A DNA stretch of 64,000 bases from Diaphorobacter caeni (GTDB lineage Bacteria > Pseudomonadota > Gammaproteobacteria > Burkholderiales > Burkholderiaceae_C), in the NCBI RefSeq assembly GCF_015354245.1, contig NZ_JADKYZ010000011.1, positions 124,001 to 188,000 of the forward strand. The letters are read 5' to 3'. Under the pieces are notes generated by a model. It saw only the letters and a list, made by a program, of their open reading frames with translations, ran no database searches and was not told the origin of the DNA. The translations under genes were made by a program, and so were the position numbers. This document shows, one piece after another, positions 51,439-60,507 of this stretch. The stretch's first letter is position 1. Each line of letters starts with the position of its first letter.

Positions 51439-52512
51439 ATGAGATCGACGTCTTCCACATCCTCAAAGTCCACACCTTCATCAACCACGAGGGGCGCTCC
51501 TGCGCAACACAACGTCCCGAGTTCTGGCATTCTTCTCGACCTGTGGCTAAACGCATGTCCTCAGGAATTGCGTCGTTCCATGGGCATCACGGACGAGGAC
51601 TCGTATCGGTACTTCTGGAACACCTGGAACCAATACCTGGTGCTTGCGGATCTTGGTGCATCCACCGATGAGCACCGCTGGACGCTCGCGAACGCATCGA
51701 CCGTGCTGCATTTTCTGAACGCCGGCACGTCCCCGAGAAAAACGCAGGAGGGTGTCAGCGCGATCACGCGCCGCAGATACTGGCGTCTGCTGGACCGGAT
51801 CTACGAGTTCGCGCTGTCAAAACACTGGATCGTCGCCAATCCTGCACGTGCCATCAACGAATGGGAAAAACCGCGTGCGGAGAACCCCAAGGGGGCCGTG
51901 CTCTCCAGCCACCAATGGGAGCGCGGCAAACGTCTGCTCCAGTCCGCTTGTCAGAGGCGAGAGCCGGACAACGCGACGGATGCCCGCAATCTGGCGATTC
52001 TGCTGTGCCTCTATGAATTGGGGATCACACCGCTTGAGCTGCGCTCGCTGAATCTCGACGCGCTGCAGGGCAACCCAGAGGCCAACACCTGGACGCATCT
52101 CCAGATCGACGGCTCCGGCGTGAACCAACGGCGCCGCTTTCATCTCGAGCCCCTGGTCGCAGCCGCGCTTTCAGACTGGGTCACCCATCGCAAGCACATG
52201 CCGAACGCCGGGAAGACCGAGCATCTTTTCTGCTCGACGCACGGCCGAATGATGAGCGCAGACAACCTGCATCTGCTCGTGCGCGAACACCTGCTGCAGG
52301 TCGCTGCCGCGTCGGAGAGCGACCCGGCCATGCGTCTCGGCCCACAGGTCATCAGAAACACCCGCATCGTCCGCTGGATCAACGAGGGCACACCACCTGC
52401 GCAGGTCGCTCTTCGCGCGGGTCTCAAGGACGAAAAGGGTCTGCATCACCTTGCGGATCATTTCAATCGGGAAGTTCATCCGGGGGCGCGGAGGACTGGC
52501 GAGCGGCGTTGA
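51439..52512 (+). CDS. degenerate tyrosine recombinase-like protein
   Basis: This 357-residue protein has an N-terminal SAM-like DNA-binding domain (about 55-145; TRRRYWRLLDRIYEFALSKHWIVANPA) and a C-terminal integrase-type domain. The first catalytic Arg is present (R202 in LELRSLNL), and a second Arg is at 306 in GPQVIRNTR, where the preceding box His is Gln (Q303). The last box reads AGLKDEKGLHHLADHF and lacks an obvious nucleophilic Tyr. It may be inactive for strand cleavage and act as a DNA-binding protein. The gene is intact. It is divergent from the Fic gene. Confidence 0.75.
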   Translation: MRSTSSTSSKSTPSSTTRGAPAQHNVPSSGILLDLWLNACPQELRRSMGITDEDSYRYFWNTWNQYLVLADLGASTDEHRWTLANASTVLHFLNAGTSPRKTQEGVSAITRRRYWRLLDRIYEFALSKHWIVANPARAINEWEKPRAENPKGAVLSSHQWERGKRLLQSACQRREPDNATDARNLAILLCLYELGITPLELRSLNLDALQGNPEANTWTHLQIDGSGVNQRRRFHLEPLVAAALSDWVTHRKHMPNAGKTEHLFCSTHGRMMSADNLHLLVREHLLQVAAASESDPAMRLGPQVIRNTRIVRWINEGTPPAQVALRAGLKDEKGLHHLADHFNREVHPGARRTGERR

Positions 52513-52679
52513 TGCTGCTTTTGAGGCATTTCAGTTTGTTGCGTTGTTGCGCCGCTCGTACCAGCTTGTTCATTCACCGGGCGAACCAGCGATGGTGGCG
52601 GGCTGGATTTGTACAACAAGCTGGCGCGAGGCGCAGTATCAAAAGGACGCGTGAGTGGGCACGCGTACGTTCAACAAGT

Positions 52680-53957
52680 TCATTTGGCATAGACCAGATC
52701 GCGCAATCCCAGCGAGATCCCCGGCACGTACGTAATCACCATCAAGCACGTCAGGATCACGAGCACGAAGGGCAACAACTGGGTGACGATGCGGTCCAGA
52801 GAAATGCGGGCCACGGTGCAGGCGGCGAAGAGGTTCACGCCGAAGGGCGGGGTGATCATTCCGAGCGCCAGGTTCACCACCATGATCAGGCCGAAGTGCA
52901 CCGGGTCGATGCCGAAGTGCTGCGCGACGGGGGCGAGAATGGGTGCCAGAACGATGATGGCGGCGCTGGTTTCGATGAACATGCCGATGATGAACAGCGC
53001 GGCGTTCACGCCGAGCAGGAACATGGCGGGGGACTTGAGCACTTCTTCCAGCCAGTGTCCGATGGCGTCCGGCACGCCTGCGCGGGTGATGAGGAAGGCG
53101 AACAGGCCCGCGTTGGCGATGATGAACATGATCACCGCGGACGAGAGCGCCGATTTGCGGAAGATGGCGTACAGGTCCTTTATCTTGATTTCGCGGTAGA
53201 TCAGCGTGCCGACGATGAGCGCGTAGAACACCGCCACGGCGGAGGCTTCGGTGGGCGTGAAGACGCCGCCGTAGATGCCGCCCAGAATGATCACCGGCAT
53301 CAGCAGCGCCCAGCTGGCCTGCAGCAGCGCACGGCCGAAGGACATGCGGCCTTCGCCGTCGTTCTTGCCCCAGCCTTTCCATTTGCAGTAGATCCACACG
53401 AACAGCATCAGCGCCAGGCTGATGAGAATGCCTGGGCCGAAGCCTGCGATGAACAGTTCGCCGATGGAAACTTCGGCGCTCACGCCATACAGAATCATCG
53501 GGATGGAGGGCGGGATGATCACGCCCAGCTCGGCGCTGGTGGCTTGCAGTGCGGCGGCAAAGCTGGTGGGGTAACCGTGCTTGATGAGCGCGGGAATCAG
53601 GATCGCGCCGATGGCAAACGTGGTCGCCACGGACGAGCCCGACACCGCCGCGAAGATCATGCAGGTAAGCACGCAGGTCATGGGCAGGCCGCCTTGCACG
53701 CCGCCGACGATGCTCTTGGCAAATTCGACCAGGCGGCGCGAGATGCCGCCGGTTTCCATCAGGTTGCCCGCGAGGATGAAGAACGGAATCGCGGCGAGCG
53801 GAAACCGGTTGATGGCGCCGAACATCTCCTTCACGGAAATCAGCATGTTGGCGTTGGACATGTGGATGCCTGCGATCGAGGCAAGGCCGATCGAGACGGC
53901 GACCGAGACGCTGAGCGCAAAGCACAGCACCATGGTGATGATCATCACTGGAGTCAT
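52680..53957 (-). CDS. TRAP transporter large permease (DctM type)
   Basis: The protein has 425 residues from the ATG at 53957, which overlaps the small-subunit stop as ATGA. About 12 membrane helices carry DctM motifs: PLAAIPFFILAGNLMETGGISRRLVEFA, GVIIPPSIPMILYG and NLALGMITPPFGVNLFAAC. It is the channel subunit of a sodium-driven TRAP system, which takes up organic acids with the periplasmic DctP. The operon order here is DctP, DctQ, DctM on the minus strand. Confidence 0.94.
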   Translation of the reverse strand: MTPVMIITMVLCFALSVSVAVSIGLASIAGIHMSNANMLISVKEMFGAINRFPLAAIPFFILAGNLMETGGISRRLVEFAKSIVGGVQGGLPMTCVLTCMIFAAVSGSSVATTFAIGAILIPALIKHGYPTSFAAALQATSAELGVIIPPSIPMILYGVSAEVSIGELFIAGFGPGILISLALMLFVWIYCKWKGWGKNDGEGRMSFGRALLQASWALLMPVIILGGIYGGVFTPTEASAVAVFYALIVGTLIYREIKIKDLYAIFRKSALSSAVIMFIIANAGLFAFLITRAGVPDAIGHWLEEVLKSPAMFLLGVNAALFIIGMFIETSAAIIVLAPILAPVAQHFGIDPVHFGLIMVVNLALGMITPPFGVNLFAACTVARISLDRIVTQLLPFVLVILTCLMVITYVPGISLGLRDLVYAK

Positions 53958-54448
53958 TGGGCGGTCTCCAGTTCGAGGCGCTTGGGATCGAGCAGGTTGC
54001 CGATGATGCCGGGAATGCAGAACAGCGCCCCCACCGGAATGGCCAGATAGGCCCAGAACATGGACACGGATTCGAGTCCGGCCATGGATTGCACGCCGCC
54101 ACGCTTGGCGTAGTCGAAACCCCACCAGATCAGCACGCCGATGAGCGCGAGCGCGGCCAGGCTGACGACCCAGTCGAGCACGCGGCGCATGCCCGGCGGG
54201 CTCCAGCGGTAGAGCACGTCAACGCTTACCATCGCGCCTTGCCGAAACGCCATCGGAATGGCGAGAAACACCATCCAGATCAGGCTGAAGCGGATCAGCA
54301 CTTCGGTCCATTCGGCAGGTTGCTCAAGCACGAAACGCATCAGGATCTGGAAAATCCCGAGCGTCGATGCCACCAGGAGCATCAGACATGCGCCAGCCAT
54401 TGCGATGGCCGTTGTCCATCGCTCGAGAGACAGGAAGAGGGATTTCAT
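53954..54448 (-). CDS. TRAP transporter small permease (DctQ type)
   Basis: This 164-residue protein has four membrane helices. QPAEWTEVLIRFSLIWMVFLAIPMAFRQGAMVSVDVLYRW is the family core. It forms the membrane complex with the overlapping DctM gene product. It follows the DctP gene by 87 bases. Confidence 0.93.
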   Translation of the reverse strand: MKSLFLSLERWTTAIAMAGACLMLLVASTLGIFQILMRFVLEQPAEWTEVLIRFSLIWMVFLAIPMAFRQGAMVSVDVLYRWSPPGMRRVLDWVVSLAALALIGVLIWWGFDYAKRGGVQSMAGLESVSMFWAYLAIPVGALFCIPGIIGNLLDPKRLELETAQ

Positions 54449-54535
54449 GCGCTGGGACGCACCCGCTGGAGGCGGGCGCGGCGAGGTTGCGTTGAGATGG
54501 GGGCGGGTGGGGTGAGGCGGCGGGTCAGTCGCCGT

Positions 54536-55516
54536 TCACTTGAAGTTGCGGATGCGATCGAGATTGGCCTTGCCGAAATCCTTCTCGAACTGCGCGTTCA
54601 CGTTGGTGAGCGCGGAAACGAACTTGGATTTGTCCACGTTGTCGATCACCGTCATGCCCTTGGCGCGCAGATCGGTCACGCCCTTGGCGTCGTCCTCGTC
54701 AACGCGCGCGCGGTTGGCTTTGGTGCCTTCCTTGGCGGCTTCGAGAAAGGCTTTCTTGTCGTCCGCCGAGAGCTTGTCGAACGCCGCCTTGCTCATCACG
54801 AAGATGCACGGTGAATAGACGTGGCCGGTGAGCGAGAGGTGCTTTTGCACCTGATCGAACTTGGCGGAAATGATGACCGGCAGCGGGTTTTCCTGACCAT
54901 CCACCGTGCCTTGCTGCAGCGCGGTGAACACTTCAGGGAAGGCCATCGGCGTGGTGATGATGCCGAACGCCTTGTACGCGGCGATGTGCACGGGGTTCTC
55001 CATCGTGCGCATCTTCAGGCCCTTGAGGTCGTCGGGCGATTTCACGTCGCGCTTGCTGTTGGTCATGTGGCGGAAGCCGTTTTCGGCCCATGCCAGCGCC
55101 TTGAAGCCTTTGGCGTCGAACTTGGCGAGCAGCTCATCGCCGATGGGGCCATCCAGCACGGCACGCGCGTGCGCCTTGTCGCGGAACAGGAAGGGCACGT
55201 CGAGAATCTTGGTTTCCGGCACGAAGTTGGGCACGGGGCCGGACGAGCTGAACGCCAGCTCCTGCGTGCCGAGCTGCACGGCTTCGATGGATTCACGCTC
55301 GCCGCCGAGCGCGCCGTTGTAGAACGTCTGGATCTTGTAGCGGCCGTTGGTGCGCTTTTCCACCTCTTTGGCAAAGGTGTCGATGGCCACGCCCTGGTGA
55401 GAGTTCTGCGCCACGGAGATGCTGATGCGCATGGTGGTCTGCGCGTTCGCCAGGCCGGGGGCCAATAAGCTGCCCATCATCAAGCCAACACCCAGAGCAA
55501 TCGATTGAAGTCGCAT
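54536..55516 (-). CDS. TRAP transporter substrate-binding protein (DctP type)
   Basis: The protein has 326 residues. The ATG at 55516 follows GAGGA and starts a signal peptide (MRLQSIALGVGLMMGSLLAPGLANA). A longer in-frame reading up to 55714 lacks a signal peptide and runs through the leader hairpin. Family motifs are NGRYKIQTFYNGALGGERESIEAVQLGTQELAFSS, LKGLKMRTMENPVH and FTALQQGTVDGQENPLPVI. It binds an organic acid in the periplasm. A terminator/antiterminator-like structure lies in its 5' leader. Confidence 0.93.
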   Translation of the reverse strand: MRLQSIALGVGLMMGSLLAPGLANAQTTMRISISVAQNSHQGVAIDTFAKEVEKRTNGRYKIQTFYNGALGGERESIEAVQLGTQELAFSSSGPVPNFVPETKILDVPFLFRDKAHARAVLDGPIGDELLAKFDAKGFKALAWAENGFRHMTNSKRDVKSPDDLKGLKMRTMENPVHIAAYKAFGIITTPMAFPEVFTALQQGTVDGQENPLPVIISAKFDQVQKHLSLTGHVYSPCIFVMSKAAFDKLSADDKKAFLEAAKEGTKANRARVDEDDAKGVTDLRAKGMTVIDNVDKSKFVSALTNVNAQFEKDFGKANLDRIRNFK

Positions 55517-55689
55517 AACGTTCGTTCCTCTCATCGGCGGTGCCGAAGTTGTCTCCAATTGGATGGTCAAACGAGCCGCAGCGGTTCGTTCGAAGCGGAA
55601 GCAGAAGCGGAAATCCACTCTGGTGAGCATTTTGAAGAAAGCTATCAGCGGCGGTATTGGGGTTTTTATGGTTCGCGCCCTCAAAGCAA

Positions 55690-55773
55690 AAGCCCCTTGG
55701 ACGGCGGTAACCATCCAGAGGGGCTGTGCGTGAGAGGGAATGTCGGTAAACGGGCTCTGCGGGAAAGGGGCTT
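55690..55773 (-). promoter_or_regulatory. attenuator-like leader of the TRAP operon
   Basis: On the minus strand AGCCCCT-C-TGGA (55714-55725) pairs with TCCAAGGGGCT (55691-55701), giving an 11-pair stem with one bulge, followed by TTTT. This is an intrinsic-terminator shape about 170 bases before the DctP start. Further upstream in the same RNA, AAGCCCCTT (55765-55773) can pair perfectly with AAGGGGCTT (55690-55698), the 3' arm of that stem. The two pairings exclude each other. It lies in the 386-base spacer toward the divergent Lrp gene. Confidence 0.55.
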
Positions 55774-55902
55774 CGGTAAAAGTGTTTCGATGGAAGAAGT
55801 ATGCGCTTGTGAGTGCAGAAGAAGTTTCTGAATCTTCCGCAGATTTCTGTCGAGATAGAATATTTTTCTGAAATCGTTCGAAATTCTTGGATCAATCGTC
55901 AT

Positions 55903-56352
55903 ATGGATCGCATCGACAGGAAAATTCTTTCCGTACTTCAGGCCAACTCGCGCGCCAGTCTGCAGGAGATCGGCGCGGCGGTGGGGCTGAGCGCATCACC
56001 CTGCTGGGGCCGCATCAAGAAGATGGAAGAGGCGGGTGTGATCGAGGGTTACACCGTGCGGCTCAACCCGCAGGCGCTGGGTCTGTCGGACACCGTGCTG
56101 GTGCAGGTCACGCTGGACAGCCACTCCGACAACACGCTGGAGAAGTTCGGCGAAGTGCTGGCCACCATTCCCGAGGTGGTGGAGGCGCACCTGGTGTCAG
56201 GAGACTATGACTACCTGCTGCGCATCGTCGTGAAGGACACGCGCGACTACGAGAGGCTGCTGCGCGAGAAGCTCTACAAGATCCGCGGTATTCGCCACAG
56301 CCGCTCCAGCTTTGTGCTGCGGACGCTGAAACGGGCGGATCTGCCGCTGTAG
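55903..56352 (+). CDS. Lrp/AsnC-family transcriptional regulator
   Basis: The protein has 149 residues from the ATG at 55903 (MDRIDRKILSVLQANSRASLQEIGAAVGLSASPCWGRIKKMEEAGVIEGY), which begins at the usual family start. The helix-turn-helix is followed by an AsnC/Lrp ligand domain (VEAHLVSGDYDYLLRIVVKDTRDYERLL). Such proteins sense amino acids. It is divergent from the TRAP operon and convergent with an amino-acid permease gene, so either could be a target. An in-frame start at 55813 is less likely. Confidence 0.92.
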   Translation: MDRIDRKILSVLQANSRASLQEIGAAVGLSASPCWGRIKKMEEAGVIEGYTVRLNPQALGLSDTVLVQVTLDSHSDNTLEKFGEVLATIPEVVEAHLVSGDYDYLLRIVVKDTRDYERLLREKLYKIRGIRHSRSSFVLRTLKRADLPL

Positions 56353-56360
56353 GACCAGTG

Positions 56361-57851
56361 TCAGTGGTCTGAAGGCTGCAAGCCCTGCACGTCCATTTCC
56401 TGGTACGAAACGATGCGCGAGCCCTTGACCCACTTGTAGCCGAACCAGATGATCAGGAAGAGCGGCAGGCCGATGTAGGTGGCGACGACGCCGACCCAGT
56501 CGATCTTGTCGGCCATGAAGTTCTCGTAGTTCTGGCCGAGCGTGATGATCATGCACAGCACGAACGCGAACACCGGGCCGATCGGGAAGGCGGGGGCCTT
56601 GTAGGGCAGGTTGCTCAAGGGGTAGCCCTGCGCCTCGCAGCCTTTGCGGAAGCGATAGTGGCTCACGGCAATGCCCAACCACGCCACAAAGCCGCACATG
56701 CCCGAGAGATTCAGCAGCCAGATGTAGACGGTGGAGGGGCTGAAGATATTGGTGAAGAAGCACATCGCGGCAATCACCGTGGTGGCGATGAGCGCCATCA
56801 CGGGAACGCCGCGCCGATTCACACGCGCAAACAGCTTGGGCGCCATGCCTTGCTGTGCCAGTGCGTACAGCATGCGGGTGGAGGCGTACATGCCCGAGTT
56901 GCCCGCCGACAGCACGGAGGTGAGCACCACGGCGTTCATCACCGCCGCCGCGCCGAGCAGGCCTGCGTGCTCGAACACCAGCGTGAAGGGGCTGACCGAG
57001 ATATCGCCCAGATCGTTCTTGAGCAGCTGGGGATCGGTGTAGGGGATCAGCAAGCCGATGATGAGAATGGCGAACACATAGAACAGCAGAATGCGCCAGA
57101 ACACCTTGCGCACGGCGCGCGGCACGTTCTTGGCGGGATCTTCGGATTCGCCTGCGGCGATGCCGATCAGCTCGGTGCCCTGGAACGAGAAACCCACCAC
57201 CATCGCCACGCCGATCAGCGCCGCGAAGCCGCCGGCAAAAGGCGCGTCTCCGTTCGTGAAGTTGGCGATGTTGCCCCACAGGCCTTCGGGCGAACCGCCC
57301 TTGAGAATGCCGAAGACCATCAGCAGACCAATGCCGATGAACACCAGCACGGTGACCACCTTGATGGTGGCGAACCAGAATTCGGACTCGCCGAAGCCGC
57401 GCGCCGACAGGGCGTTGAGCCCGAACATCAGCGCAAGGAACAGGGCGCTCCAGAGCATGCCGTTCACGTCGGGGAACCAGTAGGCCATCACCAGCTGCGC
57501 GGCCACGAGGTCGACCGCGATGGTCACCGCCCAGTTGTACCAATAGTTCCAGCCCAGCGCGAAGCCGAAGCCTTCGTCGACGTATTTCGCGCCATAGGTG
57601 GCGAACGAGCCCGACACCGGCAGGTGAGCGGCCATTTCGCCGAGGCTGGTCATCAGGAAGTAGACCATCAAGCCGATCACCATATAGGCCAGCAGCGCAC
57701 CACCGGGGCCGGCCTGGGAAATCGTGGCGCCCGAGGCGACGAACAGCCCGGTGCCGATGGAGCCGCCAATGGCGATCATCGACATGTGTCGGGCTTTGAG
57801 GGTGCGGCGCAACTCGCCGCTGGTGGAAGAAGAAAGGCCGCTATCGCTCAT
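56361..57851 (-). CDS. amino-acid permease, APC superfamily (LysP-like)
   Basis: This 496-residue protein has 12 membrane helices. The opening LRRTLKARHMSMIAIGGSIGTGLFVASGATISQAGPGGALLAYMVIGLMVYFLMTSLGEMA is the amino-acid permease signature. FSFQGTELIGIAAGESEDPAKNVPRAVRKVFWRI marks the AAT group to which lysine- and aromatic-amino-acid permeases belong. The exact substrate is not readable, and the lysine-permease branch looks closest. It is convergent with the Lrp gene. Confidence 0.9.
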   Translation of the reverse strand: MSDSGLSSSTSGELRRTLKARHMSMIAIGGSIGTGLFVASGATISQAGPGGALLAYMVIGLMVYFLMTSLGEMAAHLPVSGSFATYGAKYVDEGFGFALGWNYWYNWAVTIAVDLVAAQLVMAYWFPDVNGMLWSALFLALMFGLNALSARGFGESEFWFATIKVVTVLVFIGIGLLMVFGILKGGSPEGLWGNIANFTNGDAPFAGGFAALIGVAMVVGFSFQGTELIGIAAGESEDPAKNVPRAVRKVFWRILLFYVFAILIIGLLIPYTDPQLLKNDLGDISVSPFTLVFEHAGLLGAAAVMNAVVLTSVLSAGNSGMYASTRMLYALAQQGMAPKLFARVNRRGVPVMALIATTVIAAMCFFTNIFSPSTVYIWLLNLSGMCGFVAWLGIAVSHYRFRKGCEAQGYPLSNLPYKAPAFPIGPVFAFVLCMIITLGQNYENFMADKIDWVGVVATYIGLPLFLIIWFGYKWVKGSRIVSYQEMDVQGLQPSDH

Positions 57852-57995
57852 GGGGGTCTTGGGTCACGGCCCGATCATCTGATCTGGCCGCTCCACGCTA
57901 CGGGGAAACCCTCTATTTTCCCGGTTTTGGAAGACGCAGTGTGGATGCGGGTCTGGGCGGCCCCACGTGGCGCCGATTCGTGCCACCGATTCATG

Positions 57996-58886
57996 TCACC
58001 AATTGGCCTGCTCGAGCAGCAGCTTTGCCAGCGCCTTGATCTTGGGCGAGGCCTGCCGCGAGCGCGGGTAGACCAGCGCCAGTTCGCGGCTGCGTCCCTC
58101 GTGGCGGGGCAGGAGCCGCACCAGACGGCCCGCGCGCAGGTGCTCGTGCACCGCGAATTCCATGATCTGCACCACGCCCAGTCCGTGCAGGGCGCTCTCA
58201 AGCAGGGGATCGCCACTGTCGAAATGGATGGATTGCGGCACGGGCCAGTCTTCGGGCTGGCCTTGCTCATTGAGGAACTGCCAATGCACCCGGCGGCCGA
58301 GGTGGTGGTTGTAGACGCCGATGCAGGTGTGCTGCGCCAGCTCGGCCAGCCCGCTGGGCGTTCCGTGCTCGGCAAGGTAGGCGGGCGAGGCCACCGTCAC
58401 CCAGCGCAGCGGCGGCAGGCTGCGCGCGATCATGCGGCTGTCCTCGAGTGGGCCGATGCGCACGGCGGCATCAAAGCCTTCGTCCACCATGTCGACGAGG
58501 CGGTCGGTGAAGCTCGCGTCGATCTGCAGTTGCGGATGTTGGCGCATGAGCTGACCCAGCAGGGGGGTGAGCATCACGCGACCGAACAGGGACGGGGCCG
58601 TCATGCGCAGCATGCCGCTGGGCTCGCAGCGTCGGTCCAGCAGCAGCTTGCGGGCATCCTCCAATCCGGCGATCAGCGGCGTACAGCGATCCACGAGTTC
58701 GCAGCCATCGGGCGTGAGCGACACATTGCGCGTGTTGCGGTTCAACAGGCGCACCCCCAGCGTGGACTCCAGTTGGGCGACGCTGCGCGAAATGCGCGAC
58801 TGGCTGGTGCCCAATTGCTGGGCGGCGAGGGTGAAGCTTTTGCATTCGGCCACCTTGACCAGCATGTGGACGGCGTTGAGATCCAT
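57996..58886 (-). CDS. LysR-family transcriptional regulator
   Basis: This 296-residue protein has a winged helix in residues 1-60 (MLVKVAECKSFTLAAQQLGTSQSRISRSVAQLESTLGVRLLNRNTRNVSLT) and a LysR effector domain after it (GMLRMTAPSLFGRVMLTPLLGQLMRQHPQLQIDASFTD). It is divergent from a DHA2-type MFS gene with an 87-base AT-rich spacer, the usual layout of a regulator and its efflux pump. Confidence 0.92.
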   Translation of the reverse strand: MDLNAVHMLVKVAECKSFTLAAQQLGTSQSRISRSVAQLESTLGVRLLNRNTRNVSLTPDGCELVDRCTPLIAGLEDARKLLLDRRCEPSGMLRMTAPSLFGRVMLTPLLGQLMRQHPQLQIDASFTDRLVDMVDEGFDAAVRIGPLEDSRMIARSLPPLRWVTVASPAYLAEHGTPSGLAELAQHTCIGVYNHHLGRRVHWQFLNEQGQPEDWPVPQSIHFDSGDPLLESALHGLGVVQIMEFAVHEHLRAGRLVRLLPRHEGRSRELALVYPRSRQASPKIKALAKLLLEQANW

Positions 58887-58973
58887 GGGTGTCGGTTCGA
58901 TGAATAGATTGATTCAATTTTGCATTAGTGAAAGAAAAATATCGAATTTATCTTTTAAAGTGAATTAATTAGC

Positions 58974-60500
58974 ATGAATCCCATCGCCGTTTTGGCTTTC
59001 TTGGGCTCTGGATTCATGACGCTTTCTTCTTCCAAATCTCCGGCATCGGCGCTGCGCCATCCCCGCATGGCGCTGGCGCTGCTGTCGCTGTCGCAACTGC
59101 TGATCGCGCTGGACGCGACCATCGTCTTCGTCGCGCTCGATGCCATCGGCCAGAACCTGCAGGTGGATGCGCGGCACCTGCAATGGGTGATCAGCGGCTA
59201 CAGCGTGGCCTTTGGCGGTTGCCTGCTGCTGGGCGGGCGCTGTGCCGATGTGCTGGGCAAGCGGCGCATGTACCTCGTCGGCATGGCGCTGTTCGGGCTG
59301 GCGTCGCTGCTCGGCGGCTATTCGACGGATTCGCTGCAGCTGGTGCTGGCGCGTGCGGCGCAGGGCGTGGCCGCGGCGATGCTGTTTCCCGCCACGCTGT
59401 CGTTGATCAACACGCTGTGCGAGGCAGGGCCGGCGCGCAATCGTGCTCTGGCCGTCTGGAGCATGGCGTCGGCGGGAGGCCTCGCCGCCGGGGCATTGCT
59501 GGGCGGAGTGCTCACCCAGTGGCTGGGCTGGAATTGGGTGCTCTGGGTGATGGTGCTGCTCGCCTGGCCCTGCGCGCTGGCGGCGTTGCGCTATCTGCCG
59601 CGTGATGCGAAGAGCGGGCCCGGACAAGGCTTTGATCTGGCGGGCTGCATCACCGTCACGCTGGGCAGCACCTTGCTGGTCGCGGCGCTGGTGCAGGGGC
59701 CGGAATGGGGCTGGAGCAGCGCGGAGCTCATCGCCACCCTGCTGGCCGCGCTGGCGCTGCTGGGCTTGTTCGCCTTCATCGAAACCCGCTCGCGTTCGCC
59801 GCTGGTTCCCATGGCCTTGCTGCGCGTGCCGGGCCTGCGCACGGCGATGGCGCTCACGATGGTGTTCATGAGCAGCTATGGCGTGCAGTACTACTTTCTG
59901 GCGCTGTACTTCCAGCAGATCTACGGCTGGAGCCCGTTGCAGGCGGGGTCGGCATTTCTGCTGCCGACGGCGCTGTGCACCCTCGGCATCCGCTGGGCGG
60001 AGCGCTGGCTGCTGCGCAGTTCAGTGCGCAGCGTGCTCTTGGGCGGCTGGGTGGCGGGGACGCTGGGCATGGGCTGGATTGCATGGGCCTTGCCGCACGG
60101 AAGCACTTACTGGTGGCTGGTGCCGGGCTTCGTGGTGCTGAGCGTCGGGCAGGGGGCGAGCTGGACCGCGATGTGGATCGTGGCGGGCCAGGGGATTGAG
60201 CCTGAGCGGCAGGGCGTTGCTTCCGGCATCGCGGCGACGGCGCAGCAGGTGGGCGCGGCGCTGGGGTTGGCTGTGCTGGTGATGGTGGCGACTTCGCCGG
60301 TCGCCGCGCTGGGAGACGGCGCGGCCGAAGCGCCTGCCCGGTTGCAGGCGGTGGCGCGCGGTCTGCAGCATGCCGAATGGGGTGCGGCGCTGTTCGCGCT
60401 GGCGGGTTGCCTGATCACCCTGAAAATGAAAAGGCAGCCGCGAAGGGCTGCCAGTCCGGTGCCGCACGATGCGCTCGCCAAGGAGTGCCGCGCGGGTTGA
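58974..60500 (+). CDS. DHA2-type MFS drug/solute exporter
   Basis: The gene encodes 508 residues from 58974, or 494 from the ATG at 59016 (MTLSSSKSP). It has about 14 membrane helices. LIALDATIVFVALDAIGQNLQVDARHLQWVISGYSVAFGGCLLLGGRCADVLGKRRMYLVG is the DHA2 (EmrB/QacA) signature with motif A. It probably exports hydrophobic or amphipathic compounds. Its 3' end carries, inside the coding sequence, the terminator hairpin of the convergent ABC operon. Confidence 0.9.
   Translation: MNPIAVLAFLGSGFMTLSSSKSPASALRHPRMALALLSLSQLLIALDATIVFVALDAIGQNLQVDARHLQWVISGYSVAFGGCLLLGGRCADVLGKRRMYLVGMALFGLASLLGGYSTDSLQLVLARAAQGVAAAMLFPATLSLINTLCEAGPARNRALAVWSMASAGGLAAGALLGGVLTQWLGWNWVLWVMVLLAWPCALAALRYLPRDAKSGPGQGFDLAGCITVTLGSTLLVAALVQGPEWGWSSAELIATLLAALALLGLFAFIETRSRSPLVPMALLRVPGLRTAMALTMVFMSSYGVQYYFLALYFQQIYGWSPLQAGSAFLLPTALCTLGIRWAERWLLRSSVRSVLLGGWVAGTLGMGWIAWALPHGSTYWWLVPGFVVLSVGQGASWTAMWIVAGQGIEPERQGVASGIAATAQQVGAALGLAVLVMVATSPVAALGDGAAEAPARLQAVARGLQHAEWGAALFALAGCLITLKMKRQPRRAASPVPHDALAKECRAG
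60424..60452 (-). terminator. intrinsic terminator of the ABC operon, inside the MFS 3' coding end
   Basis: GGCAGCC (60433-60439) and GGCTGCC (60446-60452) form a perfect stem with a six-base loop, followed on the minus strand by TTTTCATTTT. It lies about 55 bases past the stop of the ABC ATPase gene. Confidence 0.7.
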
Positions 60501-60507
60501 GGGTGCG

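Noticed and set aside
55517-55714. N-terminal extension of the DctP protein
   Set aside because: The in-frame extension has no signal peptide and runs through the terminator-like stem. The ATG at 55516 has GAGGA before it and a normal signal peptide after it.
55681-55902. 73-codon minus-strand frame ending inside the TRAP leader hairpin, as a leader peptide
   Set aside because: It begins back to back with the Lrp start, has no ribosome site, and has no run of a single amino acid as expected for a translation-controlled attenuator.
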